From positions 434,001-498,000 of the forward strand of contig CAWAMI010000002.1 of assembly GCA_963783105.1 (NCBI GenBank): 64,000 bases of DNA, read 5' to 3'. Source of the DNA: JAVEDQ01 sp963783105 (GTDB lineage Bacteria > Actinomycetota > Actinomycetes > Frankiales > Frankiaceae). The notes under the pieces were generated by a model, which did no database searches, had not been told where the DNA came from, and worked only from the letters and a program-made list of their open reading frames with translations. Positions 23,243 to 32,302 of this stretch are shown here, one piece after another (position 1 is the stretch's first letter; every line of letters begins with the position of its first letter). The translations under genes and the position numbers were made by a program.

Positions 23243-25410
23243 CGCCGCAGGGGGGCCCGCACCAGGGCGCGATCAGGAACGGCAGGTCGAGCGAGCGCGC
23301 CGCGGGGCGTCTGCCACTGGTGGCCGAGGTCCTGCACGCCTGGCGACCGACCCGCGCGCGGCTGGTGTCCCTGGTCCGCAGCGGACTCACGTCCCTGGTC
23401 GTTCTCTTCCTGGCGACCTATCTGGCGCCGGGTGTCTACCTGCGGGGACCGTGGGCCGTCGTCCGGCTCTCCCTCACGTTGGCCGTGCTCGTCACCGTGC
23501 TCCGGCCGGTGCTGACCGCGCTGGCGGCGGTGTTCGGCGGCTTCGGCGTGCTGCTGCTCGCGGCCGTGCTGCAGTCGGTGCTCGTCGGCAGCGCCATCGC
23601 GCTGGATCCCGGGGTCGAGGTCGCCGGCTTCTTGGCGACCATCCTCGCCGCCGAGTTCATCGCGGTCTTCACGGCCGTCGCCAACTGGCTGGCGGACGCC
23701 GGAACCGACGACGCCTTTCTCGCCGCGGCCCTACGGCAGATGCGTCGCGACTCCCGGCGCCGGCAGCGCGCCGCACGCCGGGCGGATGCACCGCCGGACC
23801 CCCACCCGGACCGCGGCGTCCTGTTCGTGCAGATCGACGGGCTGTCCGCCTCCGTCCTCACCTGGGAGGTCCTCGCCGGCAACCTGCCGACCCTCGGCCG
23901 CTGGCTGCGCAGTGGCAGCCACCGCAGCTCCCGCTGGTACACCGGGGTCCCGTCGACGACACCCGGCAGCCAGGCCGGTCTGCTCCACGGGCGCAGCTCG
24001 GTGGTGCCGGCCTTCCGCTGGTACGAGAAGGCGTCGGGGCGCATCCTCGTCGCCAACCGCCCCCGCGACGCCGCGGAGATCGAACGCCGACTGTCCGACG
24101 GTCGCGGGCTGCTCGCCGACGACGGCGTGAGCATCAGCAACCTGTTCTCCGGGGACGCGCCGACCAAGCTGCTCACCTTCAGCGACGCGGCGCTGCCGCG
24201 CGGCTCGACGTCGGGCTACGCCGTGTTCCTCACCAACCCCGCCGGCTTCGCCCGCGCTCTCGTGCTCTCCGTCGGCGAGATGCTCAAGGAGCTCTGGCAG
24301 GCGCGACGGCAGCGCCGCCTCGACGTGCGACCGCGCGTGGACCGCCGCGGCGCCAACGTGCTGCTGCGCGCGGCGACGAACGTGCTGCTCCGCGACGTCA
24401 ACGTCTCGCTGATCGCGGGCCAGCTCTCCCGCGGGGCGAACGTCGTCTTCTGCGACTTCGTCGACTACGACGAGGTCGCCCATCACGCCGGTCCGACCCG
24501 GCCGGAGGCGCTGCGGACGCTGGAGGCGCTCGACCGGGTGCTGGGCACGTTGGAGCAGCTCGCCTGCCACGCCGCCCGGCCCTACGACATCGTCGTTCTC
24601 TCGGACCACGGGCAGAGCCAGGGCGCGACCTTCCTCCAGCGCTACGGCGAGACGCTGCAGGACGTTGTCGGCGGGCTGACGTCCGGCGCGACGGCGGCCG
24701 CCGCTCAGGGCCGGGACGAGACGTGGGGGCCGACGGCGATCCTGCTGGACGCGATCGGCGGCTCCGGCGGGCTGTTCGAGCGGGCGGCTCGGCGGCTGGA
24801 GTCGGACGGCGACGACCAGACCGTCGGCGACGAACGGGACGCCGTGGTCGTGGCGTCCGGCAACCTCGCGATGATCTCCTTCCCGGCCATCCCCGGGCGG
24901 GCCCGCGAGGACGAGATACGGGAGCGTCACCCACGGCTTCTGAGCGGACTGGCCGGGCATCCCGGGGTGGGCGTGGTCGTGGTCGACACGGCGTCGGGGC
25001 CGGTGGCAATCGGCTCGGCCGGACGCTGCCGGCTCGAGACCGGCGAGGTGACCGGCGAGGACCCGCTGCTGCCCTACGGCCCGAGGGCGGCCGAGGCGCT
25101 GCGCCGGCACTCGAGGCACGACGACGTCGGCGACGTCGTCGTGCTCAGCAGCGTGGATCCCGAGACGCAGGAGGTCGCGGCGTTCGAGGAACTCGTCGGC
25201 AGTCACGGCGGCCTGGGCGGCGCCCAGACCGAGGCGGTGCTCGTGGTGCCTGCGGCGTGGCCGATCGCCGACGGGCTGGTCGGCCCGGACGCCGTCCACG
25301 CCCAGCTCGTCTCCTGGCTCGAGGGGCTCGGGCAGCGCCGGGGCCTACGACCGCGCGCCGAGGAGTCGACCGAGCCGGTGGCGTCACCCGGGAAGGCGAT
25401 GCTGCCGTGA
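23239..25410 (+). CDS. holin-4-like membrane domain fused to alkaline-phosphatase-superfamily phosphodiesterase
   Basis: The 723-aa product has four N-terminal hydrophobic segments (about 47-66, 75-98, 100-122 and 128-152) resembling the small 'phage holin superfamily IV' membrane domain. A basic stretch follows, then an alkaline-phosphatase-fold domain. Metal and nucleophile motifs are present: Asp200 in FVQIDGLSA, Thr240/241 in GVPSTTPGSQAG, DFVDYDEVAHHAG and VLSDHGQSQGATF. This is the layout of type I phosphodiesterases/nucleotide pyrophosphatases. The catalytic domain is probably beside the membrane, so a phospholipid or teichoic-like headgroup is a reasonable substrate class, but this is inference. 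Confidence 0.85.
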   Translation: MTPQGGPHQGAIRNGRSSERAAGRLPLVAEVLHAWRPTRARLVSLVRSGLTSLVVLFLATYLAPGVYLRGPWAVVRLSLTLAVLVTVLRPVLTALAAVFGGFGVLLLAAVLQSVLVGSAIALDPGVEVAGFLATILAAEFIAVFTAVANWLADAGTDDAFLAAALRQMRRDSRRRQRAARRADAPPDPHPDRGVLFVQIDGLSASVLTWEVLAGNLPTLGRWLRSGSHRSSRWYTGVPSTTPGSQAGLLHGRSSVVPAFRWYEKASGRILVANRPRDAAEIERRLSDGRGLLADDGVSISNLFSGDAPTKLLTFSDAALPRGSTSGYAVFLTNPAGFARALVLSVGEMLKELWQARRQRRLDVRPRVDRRGANVLLRAATNVLLRDVNVSLIAGQLSRGANVVFCDFVDYDEVAHHAGPTRPEALRTLEALDRVLGTLEQLACHAARPYDIVVLSDHGQSQGATFLQRYGETLQDVVGGLTSGATAAAAQGRDETWGPTAILLDAIGGSGGLFERAARRLESDGDDQTVGDERDAVVVASGNLAMISFPAIPGRAREDEIRERHPRLLSGLAGHPGVGVVVVDTASGPVAIGSAGRCRLETGEVTGEDPLLPYGPRAAEALRRHSRHDDVGDVVVLSSVDPETQEVAAFEELVGSHGGLGGAQTEAVLVVPAAWPIADGLVGPDAVHAQLVSWLEGLGQRRGLRPRAEESTEPVASPGKAMLP

Positions 25411-26168
25411 GGGTCGTCTGGTGGGGGCACAGCACGGCCACCGTCGAGGACGGCGGCGTACGGGTGCTGACCGATCCGGTCCTCGTCGACCGGCTCGGGC
25501 ATCTCCGCCGCCGACGTGGGGCGACGCCCGGCACGGACGCCCGCCGGGCCGACGTCGTCGTGCTGTCCCACCTGCACGCCGATCACCTGCATCTGCCGTC
25601 CCTGCGGCAGCTGCCCGAGCGCACTCGTCTGCTCGCCCCCCGCGGAGCGCGCGCGCTGCTCGACGCCGCCTCGGGCGGCCTCGGCGACCGGTGCGAGGAG
25701 ATGGTGCCGGGCGACGAGACGACCGTCGGCTCCCTGCGGATCCGGGCTGTGCCGGCCGAGCACGACGGTCGCCGGCACCCCCTCTCCCGCCACGGTGGGC
25801 CGGCGCTGGGCTTCGTGGTCTGCGGGCAGCAGCGCGCCTACTTCGCCGGAGACACCGACCTGCACGACGCGATGTTCGACCTGGGGCCGCTCGATCTCGC
25901 GCTGATCCCGGTCGGCGGCTGGGGCCCGACACTGGGTGCCGGTCACCTCGACCCGGAGCGCGCCGCCGAGGCCACCCGGCGGTGCGAGCCCACCATCGCC
26001 GTCCCCATCCACTGGGGAACGCTCTGGCCGATCGGGCTCGACCGCGTCCGCCGCGAGCACTTCTTCGGCCCCGGGGCACGCTTCGCCCGCGCGGTCGAGA
26101 GGACCTCCGGCGCCACGCGTGTCCGCGTCCTCGAGCCGGGGCAGGCGCTCGACCTGGTGGATCGCTGA
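25407..26168 (+). CDS. metallo-beta-lactamase-fold hydrolase (UlaG/NAPE-PLD-like)
   Basis: The 253-aa product starts at GTG 25407 inside the previous stop. Metal-binding motifs are WWGHSTATVE, SHLHADHLHL (HxHxDH), PAEHDGRRHPL, GDTDLHD and IPIHWGTLWP, matching the lipid-type MBL proteins similar to NAPE-hydrolysing phospholipase D and UlaG. It probably binds two metal ions and cleaves a phosphodiester or lactone. In this operon, between a membrane phosphodiesterase and a DedA protein, a phospholipid-related substrate is the simplest idea. TGA and the next ATG share one base. Confidence 0.88.
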   Translation: MRVVWWGHSTATVEDGGVRVLTDPVLVDRLGHLRRRRGATPGTDARRADVVVLSHLHADHLHLPSLRQLPERTRLLAPRGARALLDAASGGLGDRCEEMVPGDETTVGSLRIRAVPAEHDGRRHPLSRHGGPALGFVVCGQQRAYFAGDTDLHDAMFDLGPLDLALIPVGGWGPTLGAGHLDPERAAEATRRCEPTIAVPIHWGTLWPIGLDRVRREHFFGPGARFARAVERTSGATRVRVLEPGQALDLVDR

Positions 26169-26851
26169 TGGACCCCGACGTCGGCACCGCGGTCGCCGCC
26201 GGACTCCCCGCGCTGTTCGGCCTCGTCCTGATCGGGTCGATCGTGCTCGTCATCCCGACGGGCGCGGCCGTCAGCGCCGCCGCCGTGGTGGCGGCTCGAC
26301 ACACCGGCCCGTTCGGCGTCCTCGGAGTCGTGACAGCCGGCGCCGTCGGCGCCTACGTCGGGGATCTGGTCGTCTACGCGGTCTGTACCTACGGCGGGGA
26401 ACAGGTCGCGGCCCGCCTGCACTGGTCGCGCGGGGGGCGGGTCTCGACGTCGATGGAGCGCATCTCGGAGCGGTTGGCGCGACACGACGTCAAGGTGCTC
26501 GTCGTCGGTCGCCTGCTCCCCGCGGGCCGGATGCCCGTGCTGGTCGCCGCGGGCATCAGCGGCTACTCCTGGCGGCGGTTCGCGCTGGCCGACCTCGCGG
26601 CCGTGCTCGTCTGGTCGAGCACCTACGCCGCGATCGGCATCGCGGGCGGAAGCCTGTTCCCCGAGACCTGGCAGAGCGTGCTGGCGGCGGTCGCGCTGGT
26701 GCTCGTCCTGTCGCTGCTGGCCCGGCGCATCCGCAACCCCGCCCTGCTCGGGCCGGGAACCGGTGAGACGGAGACCGCCGTCAAGCCGGCCGGCGCTCCG
26801 GACGGGGACGCTCCCGGAGGTGCCACAGCGCCAACGCGGCCTCACGGGTGA
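26168..26851 (+). CDS. DedA-family (VTT domain) membrane protein
   Basis: The 227-aa product has hydrophobic segments around residues 10-45, 50-75, 135-160 and 165-190, with the VTT-domain hallmark KVLVVGRLLPAGRMPVLVAAG followed by GYSWRRFALADLAA. DedA proteins act as lipid scramblases/transporters needed for membrane homeostasis and proton-motive force. It closes the two-component operon. The last ~70 bp overlap the 3' end of the minus-strand Nudix gene; the overlapping tail is low-complexity (PAGAPDGDAPGG). Confidence 0.88.
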   Translation: MDPDVGTAVAAGLPALFGLVLIGSIVLVIPTGAAVSAAAVVAARHTGPFGVLGVVTAGAVGAYVGDLVVYAVCTYGGEQVAARLHWSRGGRVSTSMERISERLARHDVKVLVVGRLLPAGRMPVLVAAGISGYSWRRFALADLAAVLVWSSTYAAIGIAGGSLFPETWQSVLAAVALVLVLSLLARRIRNPALLGPGTGETETAVKPAGAPDGDAPGGATAPTRPHG

Positions 26852-27275
26852 GTGGGGGGAGGTCGTCGGCCGGGAACCACCGCACCTCGGCGATCTCGAC
26901 CGACGCCGGCCGCGCCGTGGCCTCGGGCTCCTGCTGCACCGCGAACAGCGTGTCGATGTGCCGGGCCCACGGCTGGCGGTACTCGGCGACGAGGTCGTCG
27001 GGGCCGATCGCCACCGCGAGGCCCGTCTCTTCGCGGATCTCGCGCGCGGCCGCCTGCGCCGGCGTCTCGTCCGGCTTGCGGAAACCGCCCGGGAACCCCC
27101 ATCTCGACGGGGTGCGGAAGCGCTGTCGGACCAGCAGCACCGCGTCGTCCGGGCGCTGCACGTAGGCCAGCGCTCCGAGCGTGTACGTGGGCTGCGACAG
27201 CATCGCGAGCAGGCGGTAGACCCGCAGCCACAGGCCCGTGGCGAACCCCACCGGGGGCAGGTCGGGCGCGGCCAC
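26781..27275 (-). CDS. Nudix hydrolase
   Basis: The 164-aa product has the Nudix box GFPGGFRKPDETPAQAAAREIREETGL (first part at about residues 60-79), fitting GX5EX7REUXEEXGU. The helix after the box holds the Mg2+-binding REIREE Glu residues. It should hydrolyse a nucleoside diphosphate linked to some group X; NDP-sugar or oxidised nucleotide cannot be told apart. An upstream strand (LGALAYVQRPDDAVLLVRQ) is standard. It converges on and overlaps the dedA gene by 71 bp. Confidence 0.92.
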   Translation of the reverse strand: MAAPDLPPVGFATGLWLRVYRLLAMLSQPTYTLGALAYVQRPDDAVLLVRQRFRTPSRWGFPGGFRKPDETPAQAAAREIREETGLAVAIGPDDLVAEYRQPWARHIDTLFAVQQEPEATARPASVEIAEVRWFPADDLPPLTREAALALWHLRERPRPERRPA

Positions 27276-27466
27276 CTCGGCAGGCTAGAGCCCGCCGCCT
27301 CGGTCCCGCCGACGAACGGCCGATTTGGGACGCGGGGCGCGAGGCAGGTCACGTTGACGCGAACGCCACAGACGGGCGAGGATTACACCAATCGGTGTCA
27401 CACCATCCGACGTTCCATCGAATCAGGTCATGTGGGTTCACCTCAGCGTGGACCGGAAGGAGCCGC

Positions 27467-27700
27467 GTGCCGCACCGTCTCGCCGACCTTCTCGGCGCCA
27501 TCCGGCAGGAGCAGGACCCAGCCGTGCGCGGGCGGGCAGCGACGTTGCTGCTCGCGGACCTCGCAGCCGCGAGCGCGGAAGCCCAGCGACTGCTGGACGA
27601 CGCGGTACGCGACCTGCGACGTGCCGGTCACGCCGTCGAGCAGATCCCGGCCGTGCTCGACGTCCCGGAACCTCGACTGAGGCTCGCCCGCGAGCCCTGA
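27467..27700 (+). CDS. small helical hypothetical protein
   Basis: The 77-aa product starts at GTG 27467 behind GGAAGGAG. It is Ala/Leu/Arg-rich and predicted helical (LADLLGAIRQEQDPAVRGRA…LLADLAAASAEAQRLLDDAV), without membrane segments or cysteines. No family is recognised. It lies between Nudix (divergent) and nhaA (same strand, 107 bp downstream). Confidence 0.6.
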   Translation: MPHRLADLLGAIRQEQDPAVRGRAATLLLADLAAASAEAQRLLDDAVRDLRRAGHAVEQIPAVLDVPEPRLRLAREP

Positions 27701-27807
27701 CGCCGCGGTGAGGGAGCGTCGGGGCCCATCCGATAGCCTGGTAACCGGTGTGCCGGGAAGTCTGGTCGGCGTCCTTCTAGGCGACGACGACTTCGGACGG
27801 GTGCCCC

Positions 27808-29130
27808 ATGGAACGGCCTCAACGACTCCAGCGGTCGTCCCGTCGACGCTCGCTGTTCAGCCTGGGCAGCTGGTCCGAGGACAGCCGCATCGCGGCCGTC
27901 CTGCGCAAGGAGACCATCGGCGGTCTCCTGCTGCTGATGGCGACGCTGGCCGCGCTGATCTGGTCGAACTCCCCCTGGTCCGACGCGTACGAATCGCTGA
28001 AGGACACGACGCTGGGTCCGGCGACCGTCTTCGGACTGCCGGTCCACCTCGACCTGTCGCTGGCCACCTGGGCGGCGGACGGGCTGCTCGCCATCTTCTT
28101 CTTCGTCGCCGGCCTGGAGCTGAAGCGGGAGTTCGTCGCCGGAGACCTCCGGGACCCCCGCCGCGCCGCGTTGCCCGTGCTGGCCGCCGTCGGCGGGGTC
28201 ATCGTGCCCGCGTTGATCTACCTCGCGATCAACCTCGGAAAGGGCGGCGGAGCGAGTTCCGGGTGGGCCATCCCCACCGCGACCGACATCGCGTTCGCCC
28301 TTGCGGTGCTCGCCGTGATCGGCAGCTTCCTGCCCTCGGCGCTGCGCACGTTCCTGTTGACCCTGGCCGTGGTCGACGACCTGCTCGCCATCACGATCAT
28401 CGCCTTCTTCTACACGGACAACTTGAAGCCGCTGCCGCTGCTGCTCGCACTCGTGCCCCTGGGGTTGTTCACGCTGCTCGTGCAGAAGCACATCCGCTTC
28501 GGCTGGTTGCTCCTGCCCCTGGCCTTCGTCACGTGGGCGCTGGTGCACGACTCCGGCGTGCACGCCACGGTCGCGGGCGTGCTGCTCGGCTTCGCCGTGC
28601 CCGTGCCGCGCGGCGTCCCGGGCGAAGGACCCGGCCTCGCGGAACACTTCGAGCATCTCTTCCGCCCGCTCTCGGCCGGCGTCGCCGTCCCGATCTTCGC
28701 GTTCTTCTCGGCAGGCGTGACCATCGGCGGTTTCAGCGGGCTCGCCGACTCGCTGCAGGACACGGTGGCGCTCGGCATCGTGCTGGGACTCGTGGTCGGG
28801 AAGCCGCTCGGCATCCTGCTCACCACCTATCTCGTGTCGCGCTTCAGCCGGGCCTCGCTGCCGGGCGAGCTGTCGTGGATCGACGTCACCGGCCTGTCGA
28901 TCCTGGCCGGCATCGGCTTCACGGTGAGCCTGCTGATCGGCGAACTCGCGTTCGGGCCCGGCTCGACGACCGACGAGCACGTCAAGGTGGCGGTCCTGAC
29001 CGGCTCGGTGGCCGCCGCGGTCGTCGCGGGCTTCGTGCTCCGCGCCCGGAACCGCATCTACCGGCGCATCTCGGAACAGGAGAGGCTCGACGCCGACCAC
29101 AACGGAATCCCTGACGTCTACGAACGTTGA
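27808..29130 (+). CDS. nhaA: NhaA Na+/H+ antiporter
   Basis: The 440-aa product has about twelve transmembrane helices. Signature segments are GLLAIFFFVAGLELKREFVAG, ATDIAFALAVLAVIGSFLP, LAVVDDLLAITIIAFF (the Asp pair of the ion-binding site) and LSILAGIGFTVSLLIGELAF. NhaA exports Na+ or Li+ in exchange for two protons and supports pH and salt tolerance. The N-terminus has a basic cytoplasmic extension and the C-terminus a short acidic tail. The length is slightly above E. coli NhaA (388 aa), as usual for actinobacteria. Confidence 0.95.
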   Translation: MERPQRLQRSSRRRSLFSLGSWSEDSRIAAVLRKETIGGLLLLMATLAALIWSNSPWSDAYESLKDTTLGPATVFGLPVHLDLSLATWAADGLLAIFFFVAGLELKREFVAGDLRDPRRAALPVLAAVGGVIVPALIYLAINLGKGGGASSGWAIPTATDIAFALAVLAVIGSFLPSALRTFLLTLAVVDDLLAITIIAFFYTDNLKPLPLLLALVPLGLFTLLVQKHIRFGWLLLPLAFVTWALVHDSGVHATVAGVLLGFAVPVPRGVPGEGPGLAEHFEHLFRPLSAGVAVPIFAFFSAGVTIGGFSGLADSLQDTVALGIVLGLVVGKPLGILLTTYLVSRFSRASLPGELSWIDVTGLSILAGIGFTVSLLIGELAFGPGSTTDEHVKVAVLTGSVAAAVVAGFVLRARNRIYRRISEQERLDADHNGIPDVYER

Positions 29131-29140
29131 GCGCATGATG

Positions 29141-29170
29141 ACGGGCACTGACCGGCACTGACCGGCACTG
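29141..29170. repeat. 10-bp tandem repeat after nhaA
   Basis: Three copies of the 10-mer ACCGGCACTG (the first has ACGGGCACTG) lie between nhaA and the molybdoenzyme gene, starting 11 bp after the stop. No coding role is evident. Confidence 0.8.
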
Positions 29171-29205
29171 ACCGCCAGCAGCCCCTCAGCAGCGAGGAGG
29201 ACGTC

Positions 29206-29817
29206 GTGTCCGGAGCGACCCGCGGCTTCACGGGCCGCCTCCGCCGCCCCCGGGACGAGCGGCTCCCGCCCGGCCAGTACGACGTCGGGGCCGACTGGCC
29301 GGTCCTGACCGCCGAGGTCACGCCGCACCTCGTGCCCGAGCGCTGGACGATGACGGTCGACGGCCTCGCCGAGGCGCCGACGACCTGGTCCTGGGACGAC
29401 ATGCACGCGTTGCCGCAGTCGGAGTACGCGGGCGACATCCACTGCGTGACGACCTGGTCGAAGCTCGCGACCAGCTTCCAGGGTGTCGGCGTCGACCTGC
29501 TGCTCGACGCGGCGCGACCGCTTCCGTCGGCGACGCACGTGCTCGCGACCTCGACGACCGGCTACACGACCAACCTGCCGCTCGACGACGTCACGGGCGG
29601 CAAGGCCTGGGTCGTCTGGAGCCACGAGGGGCAACCCCTCACGCCGGACCACGGCGGCCCGGTGCGGCTGCTCGTCCCGCACCTGTACTTCTGGAAGAGC
29701 GCCAAGTGGGTCACCCGGCTGACGCTGCTCGACCACGACCAGCAGGGCTTCTGGGAACGCAACGGCTACCACGACCGGGGCGACCCGTGGCTCGAGCAGC
29801 GGTACCAGGGCGACTGA
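29206..29817 (+). CDS. sulfite-oxidase-like (YedY-type) molybdopterin enzyme
   Basis: The 203-aa product starts at GTG 29206 and covers one oxidoreductase molybdopterin-binding domain: WTMTVDGLAEAPTTWSWDD, then YAGDIHCVTTWSKL with Cys80 as the molybdenum ligand, and VRLLVPHLYFWKSAKWVTRL. This short cytoplasmic version resembles MsrP/YedY-type enzymes without a Tat signal. Its partner is likely the flavin reductase encoded 9 bp downstream, which would feed electrons. The substrate (sulfoxide or other oxo compound) is unknown. Confidence 0.9.
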   Translation: MSGATRGFTGRLRRPRDERLPPGQYDVGADWPVLTAEVTPHLVPERWTMTVDGLAEAPTTWSWDDMHALPQSEYAGDIHCVTTWSKLATSFQGVGVDLLLDAARPLPSATHVLATSTTGYTTNLPLDDVTGGKAWVVWSHEGQPLTPDHGGPVRLLVPHLYFWKSAKWVTRLTLLDHDQQGFWERNGYHDRGDPWLEQRYQGD

Positions 29818-29826
29818 GGGGCGCCC

Positions 29827-30564
29827 GTGACTGTCACACCGCAGATGGAGGGCCCGCTCGCGGACCTACGCGCGCCCGCCGGCGGCTGGCGCACCGCCGT
29901 CGTCCGCGACGTGCAGCACCCCTCGGCCCGCTCCGTGGTGCTGCGGCTCGCCGTGCCCGAGCGCGTCGACCACCTGCCGGGCCAGCACTACGTCGTGCGG
30001 CTGCGCGCCGACGACGGCTACATCGCCCAGCGGTCCTACTCGCTGACGTCGCCGGCGTCCGACCCGGAGATCGAGCTGTTCGTCGCGCGCCTCGACGAGG
30101 GCGAGGTGTCCCCGTTCCTCGCCGACGTCGTCGAGTCCGGCGACGAGCTCGAGGTCCGCGGCCCGATCGGCGGCTGGTTCGTCTGGGACGGCCGGATGCC
30201 CGCGCTGGCGATCGGTGGCGGCTCGGGAGTGGCGCCGCTGGTGTCGATGCTGCGGTACGCGCGGATGTCGGGGCAGGAGGACCGGTTGAGTCTGGCCGTC
30301 TCGGCCCGCACGCCGCAGGAACTGCCGTACGCCGACGAGATTCTCGCCTTCGGCGCCACCGCCGCCTTCTCCCGCTTCGCGCCCCCAGGTGGACGCGCCG
30401 CGGGACGGCTGACGGCGGACGACCTCGAGCCGCTCCTGCAGCCCGGGCAGATGCAGTACGTGTGCGGCTCGGCCGAGTTCGCCGAGGCCGCGAGCCAGCT
30501 GCTCGTCGGGCTCGGCGCGCCGGCGGAGATGATCCGCATCGAAAGGTTCGGGCCGAGCGGCTGA
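29827..30564 (+). CDS. ferredoxin/flavin reductase-like FAD-NAD(P)H oxidoreductase
   Basis: The 245-aa product has the FAD-binding YIAQRSYSLTSPAS motif (RxYS), the NAD(P)-binding loop LAIGGGSGVAPLVSML and a C-terminal YVCGSAEFAEA segment. These belong to the ferredoxin-NADP+ reductase superfamily; no 2Fe-2S domain is attached. It follows the molybdoenzyme gene by 9 bp, so the pair probably forms an NAD(P)H-driven reductase system. A hairpin terminator lies 27 bp after its stop. Confidence 0.9.
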   Translation: MTVTPQMEGPLADLRAPAGGWRTAVVRDVQHPSARSVVLRLAVPERVDHLPGQHYVVRLRADDGYIAQRSYSLTSPASDPEIELFVARLDEGEVSPFLADVVESGDELEVRGPIGGWFVWDGRMPALAIGGGSGVAPLVSMLRYARMSGQEDRLSLAVSARTPQELPYADEILAFGATAAFSRFAPPGGRAAGRLTADDLEPLLQPGQMQYVCGSAEFAEAASQLLVGLGAPAEMIRIERFGPSG

Positions 30565-30591
30565 CTCGGATCTGCTCCCGCCCTCCGCGGC

Positions 30592-30633
30592 TGGGTGCGT
30601 CAGCGGTCGTCCTGACGACCGCTCATGCACCCA
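30592..30633 (+). terminator. long hairpin terminator
   Basis: Twenty-base arms (30592-30611 and 30614-30633) with only two mismatches enclose a 2-base loop, just after the flavin-reductase stop and before the SDR gene. The stem is strong enough for rho-independent termination. Confidence 0.75.
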
Positions 30634-30697
30634 ACCCTCGTCGGTTCGGCGGCGCGACGCGGGGCAGGACGACACCACCCCGGCTCGAAGGAGTGTC

Positions 30698-31459
30698 GTG
30701 AGCGTTCTCGATCTGTTCCGCCTGGACGGCAAGGTCGCCGTCGTCACCGGTGCGTCGTCCGGCCTCGGCGTCGCCTTCGCCCAGGCCCTCGCCGAGGCGG
30801 GCGCCGACGTCGCCCTCGGCGCGCGCCGCGTCGAGAAGCTGGAGGAGACGCGCAAGCTCGTGGAAGCCGCCGGCCGGAGGGCGGTCACCGTCGGCACCGA
30901 CGTGGCCAAGCCGGAGGACTGCTCGGCCCTGGTGGACGCGGCGATGCAGGAGTTCGGCCGCGTCGACATCCTGGTGAACAACGCCGGCATCGGAACCGCC
31001 GTGCCCGCGACCCGCGAGACGACGGAGCAGTTCCGCTCCGTCGTCGACGTCAACCTCAACGGCTGCTACTGGATGGCGCAGGCCTGCGGGCGGGTGATGC
31101 AGCCGGGAAGCAGCATCATCAACATCAGCAGCGTGCTCGGCATCACCACCGCCGGGCTGCCACAGGCGGCGTACGCGGCCACCAAGGCCGGGCTCATCGG
31201 CCTGACCCGCGACCTCGCGCAGCAGTGGACGGGCCGCAAGGGCATCCGGGTCAACGCGCTCGCGCCGGGGTTCTTCGCCTCGGAGATGACCGACCAGTAC
31301 CCCGAGGGCTACCTCGACGCGATGGCACCCCGCATGCCCGCGGGACGCAAGGGCGACCCGCAGGAGCTCGCGGCCGCCCTGGTGTTCCTCGCCAGCGACG
31401 CCGGCGGCTACGTGACCGGCCAGACGCTCGCGGTCGACGGCGGGCTCACCATCACCTGA
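30698..31459 (+). CDS. short-chain dehydrogenase/reductase, FabG-like
   Basis: The 253-aa product starts at GTG 30698. It has the classical SDR motifs VVTGASSGLGVAFAQAL (NAD(P) loop), LVNNAGIG, catalytic Ser in NISSVLG and YAATK (Tyr and Lys), and ends with GQTLAVDGGLTIT. It reduces or oxidises a keto/hydroxy group; a 3-oxoacyl or polyol substrate is possible. It stands alone after a strong terminator and converges on the HD gene with a 9-bp gap. Confidence 0.92.
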   Translation: MSVLDLFRLDGKVAVVTGASSGLGVAFAQALAEAGADVALGARRVEKLEETRKLVEAAGRRAVTVGTDVAKPEDCSALVDAAMQEFGRVDILVNNAGIGTAVPATRETTEQFRSVVDVNLNGCYWMAQACGRVMQPGSSIINISSVLGITTAGLPQAAYAATKAGLIGLTRDLAQQWTGRKGIRVNALAPGFFASEMTDQYPEGYLDAMAPRMPAGRKGDPQELAAALVFLASDAGGYVTGQTLAVDGGLTIT

Positions 31460-31468
31460 CCCGCACGG

Positions 31469-32302
31469 TCAGCTGAGTTCAACCAGATAGCGGCGCAGGT
31501 TCGCTCTGGCGGTGGCGTGGAACCCGGGCTTCCCGAAGCCCTGTTCGAGCAGTTCGAGAGGCCACAGCCGTTCCTCCAGGTAGTCGCTGAGCAGCCGGTC
31601 GACGGACTGCTTCCACTCCACAGGGCTCACCGGCTCTCCCGACAGACGCTCGTGCTCCACGCGCAACGCCTCGGAGTGTGCCGCGAACGTGTCGTAGTCG
31701 GCGGCCAGCTCGGCGAGGTCCGCGGCTCGCACCACCTTCCCCTCCAGCGTCGCGGCCTCGGTCGTGCGGCGGGTGGCCAGGATCGCCGCCTCGACGTCAT
31801 CCAGGACAGATGCGGGGATCCGCCCGGTCAACGCGCGCCGCGCCAGCGATGCCGCGTAGGCCTCGGCGTCCGGGCAGTCGCCGGCCGAGGGGTCCGTGCC
31901 GTAGCCCGCGTCGTGGAACAGCAGCGCGACCCGGACGACTGTGGTGTCGACCCGGACGCCGGTCTTCGCGCAGGCCCTCAGCAGCCGCTCACCGTTGGCG
32001 ACGGCACGCAGCGCGTGGCCGGCGTTGTGGTACGGCAGGCTCGGGTCGTACAGCGCCATGGCGGCTTCGAGCAGGTCGGGGGCGATCAGGTCGTCGACCG
32101 ACGGCTCCTGTGGCGCGGCCCCGTCACCTCGGCCGGGCCACGGGCTCGGAACCGGGCGCAGGGCGTCGGCGAGCCTCGAGCGGTGCCATCGGTAGCCGGC
32201 CAGCGGCTCCACCGAGTTCCACCGGATCGGGGGCCACGTCACCGGCACGTCGATCACGTGGGCAGGGGCGTTCGAGTGTCGTAGCAGCAGGCGCCGCGCC
32301 AT
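31469..32302 (-). CDS. HD-domain protein (predicted metal-dependent phosphohydrolase)
   Basis: The 277-aa product from ATG 32302 (GGAG five bases upstream) has LPYHNAGHALRAV (His92, His96) and VALLFHDAGYGTD (His130-Asp131), the HD pair. This is the compact 'HD, N-terminal HNxxH' subgroup of predicted metal-dependent phosphohydrolases. The N-terminal ~75 residues are unassigned. The substrate (nucleotide, cyclic nucleotide or other phosphate) cannot be deduced. Confidence 0.8.
   Translation of the reverse strand: MARRLLLRHSNAPAHVIDVPVTWPPIRWNSVEPLAGYRWHRSRLADALRPVPSPWPGRGDGAAPQEPSVDDLIAPDLLEAAMALYDPSLPYHNAGHALRAVANGERLLRACAKTGVRVDTTVVRVALLFHDAGYGTDPSAGDCPDAEAYAASLARRALTGRIPASVLDDVEAAILATRRTTEAATLEGKVVRAADLAELAADYDTFAAHSEALRVEHERLSGEPVSPVEWKQSVDRLLSDYLEERLWPLELLEQGFGKPGFHATARANLRRYLVELS

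Noticed and set aside
23239..25410. Prophage interpretation of the holin-like domain
   Set aside because: The holin-type helices are fused to a phosphodiesterase inside a chromosomal two-component operon; no lysin, capsid or integrase gene is nearby.
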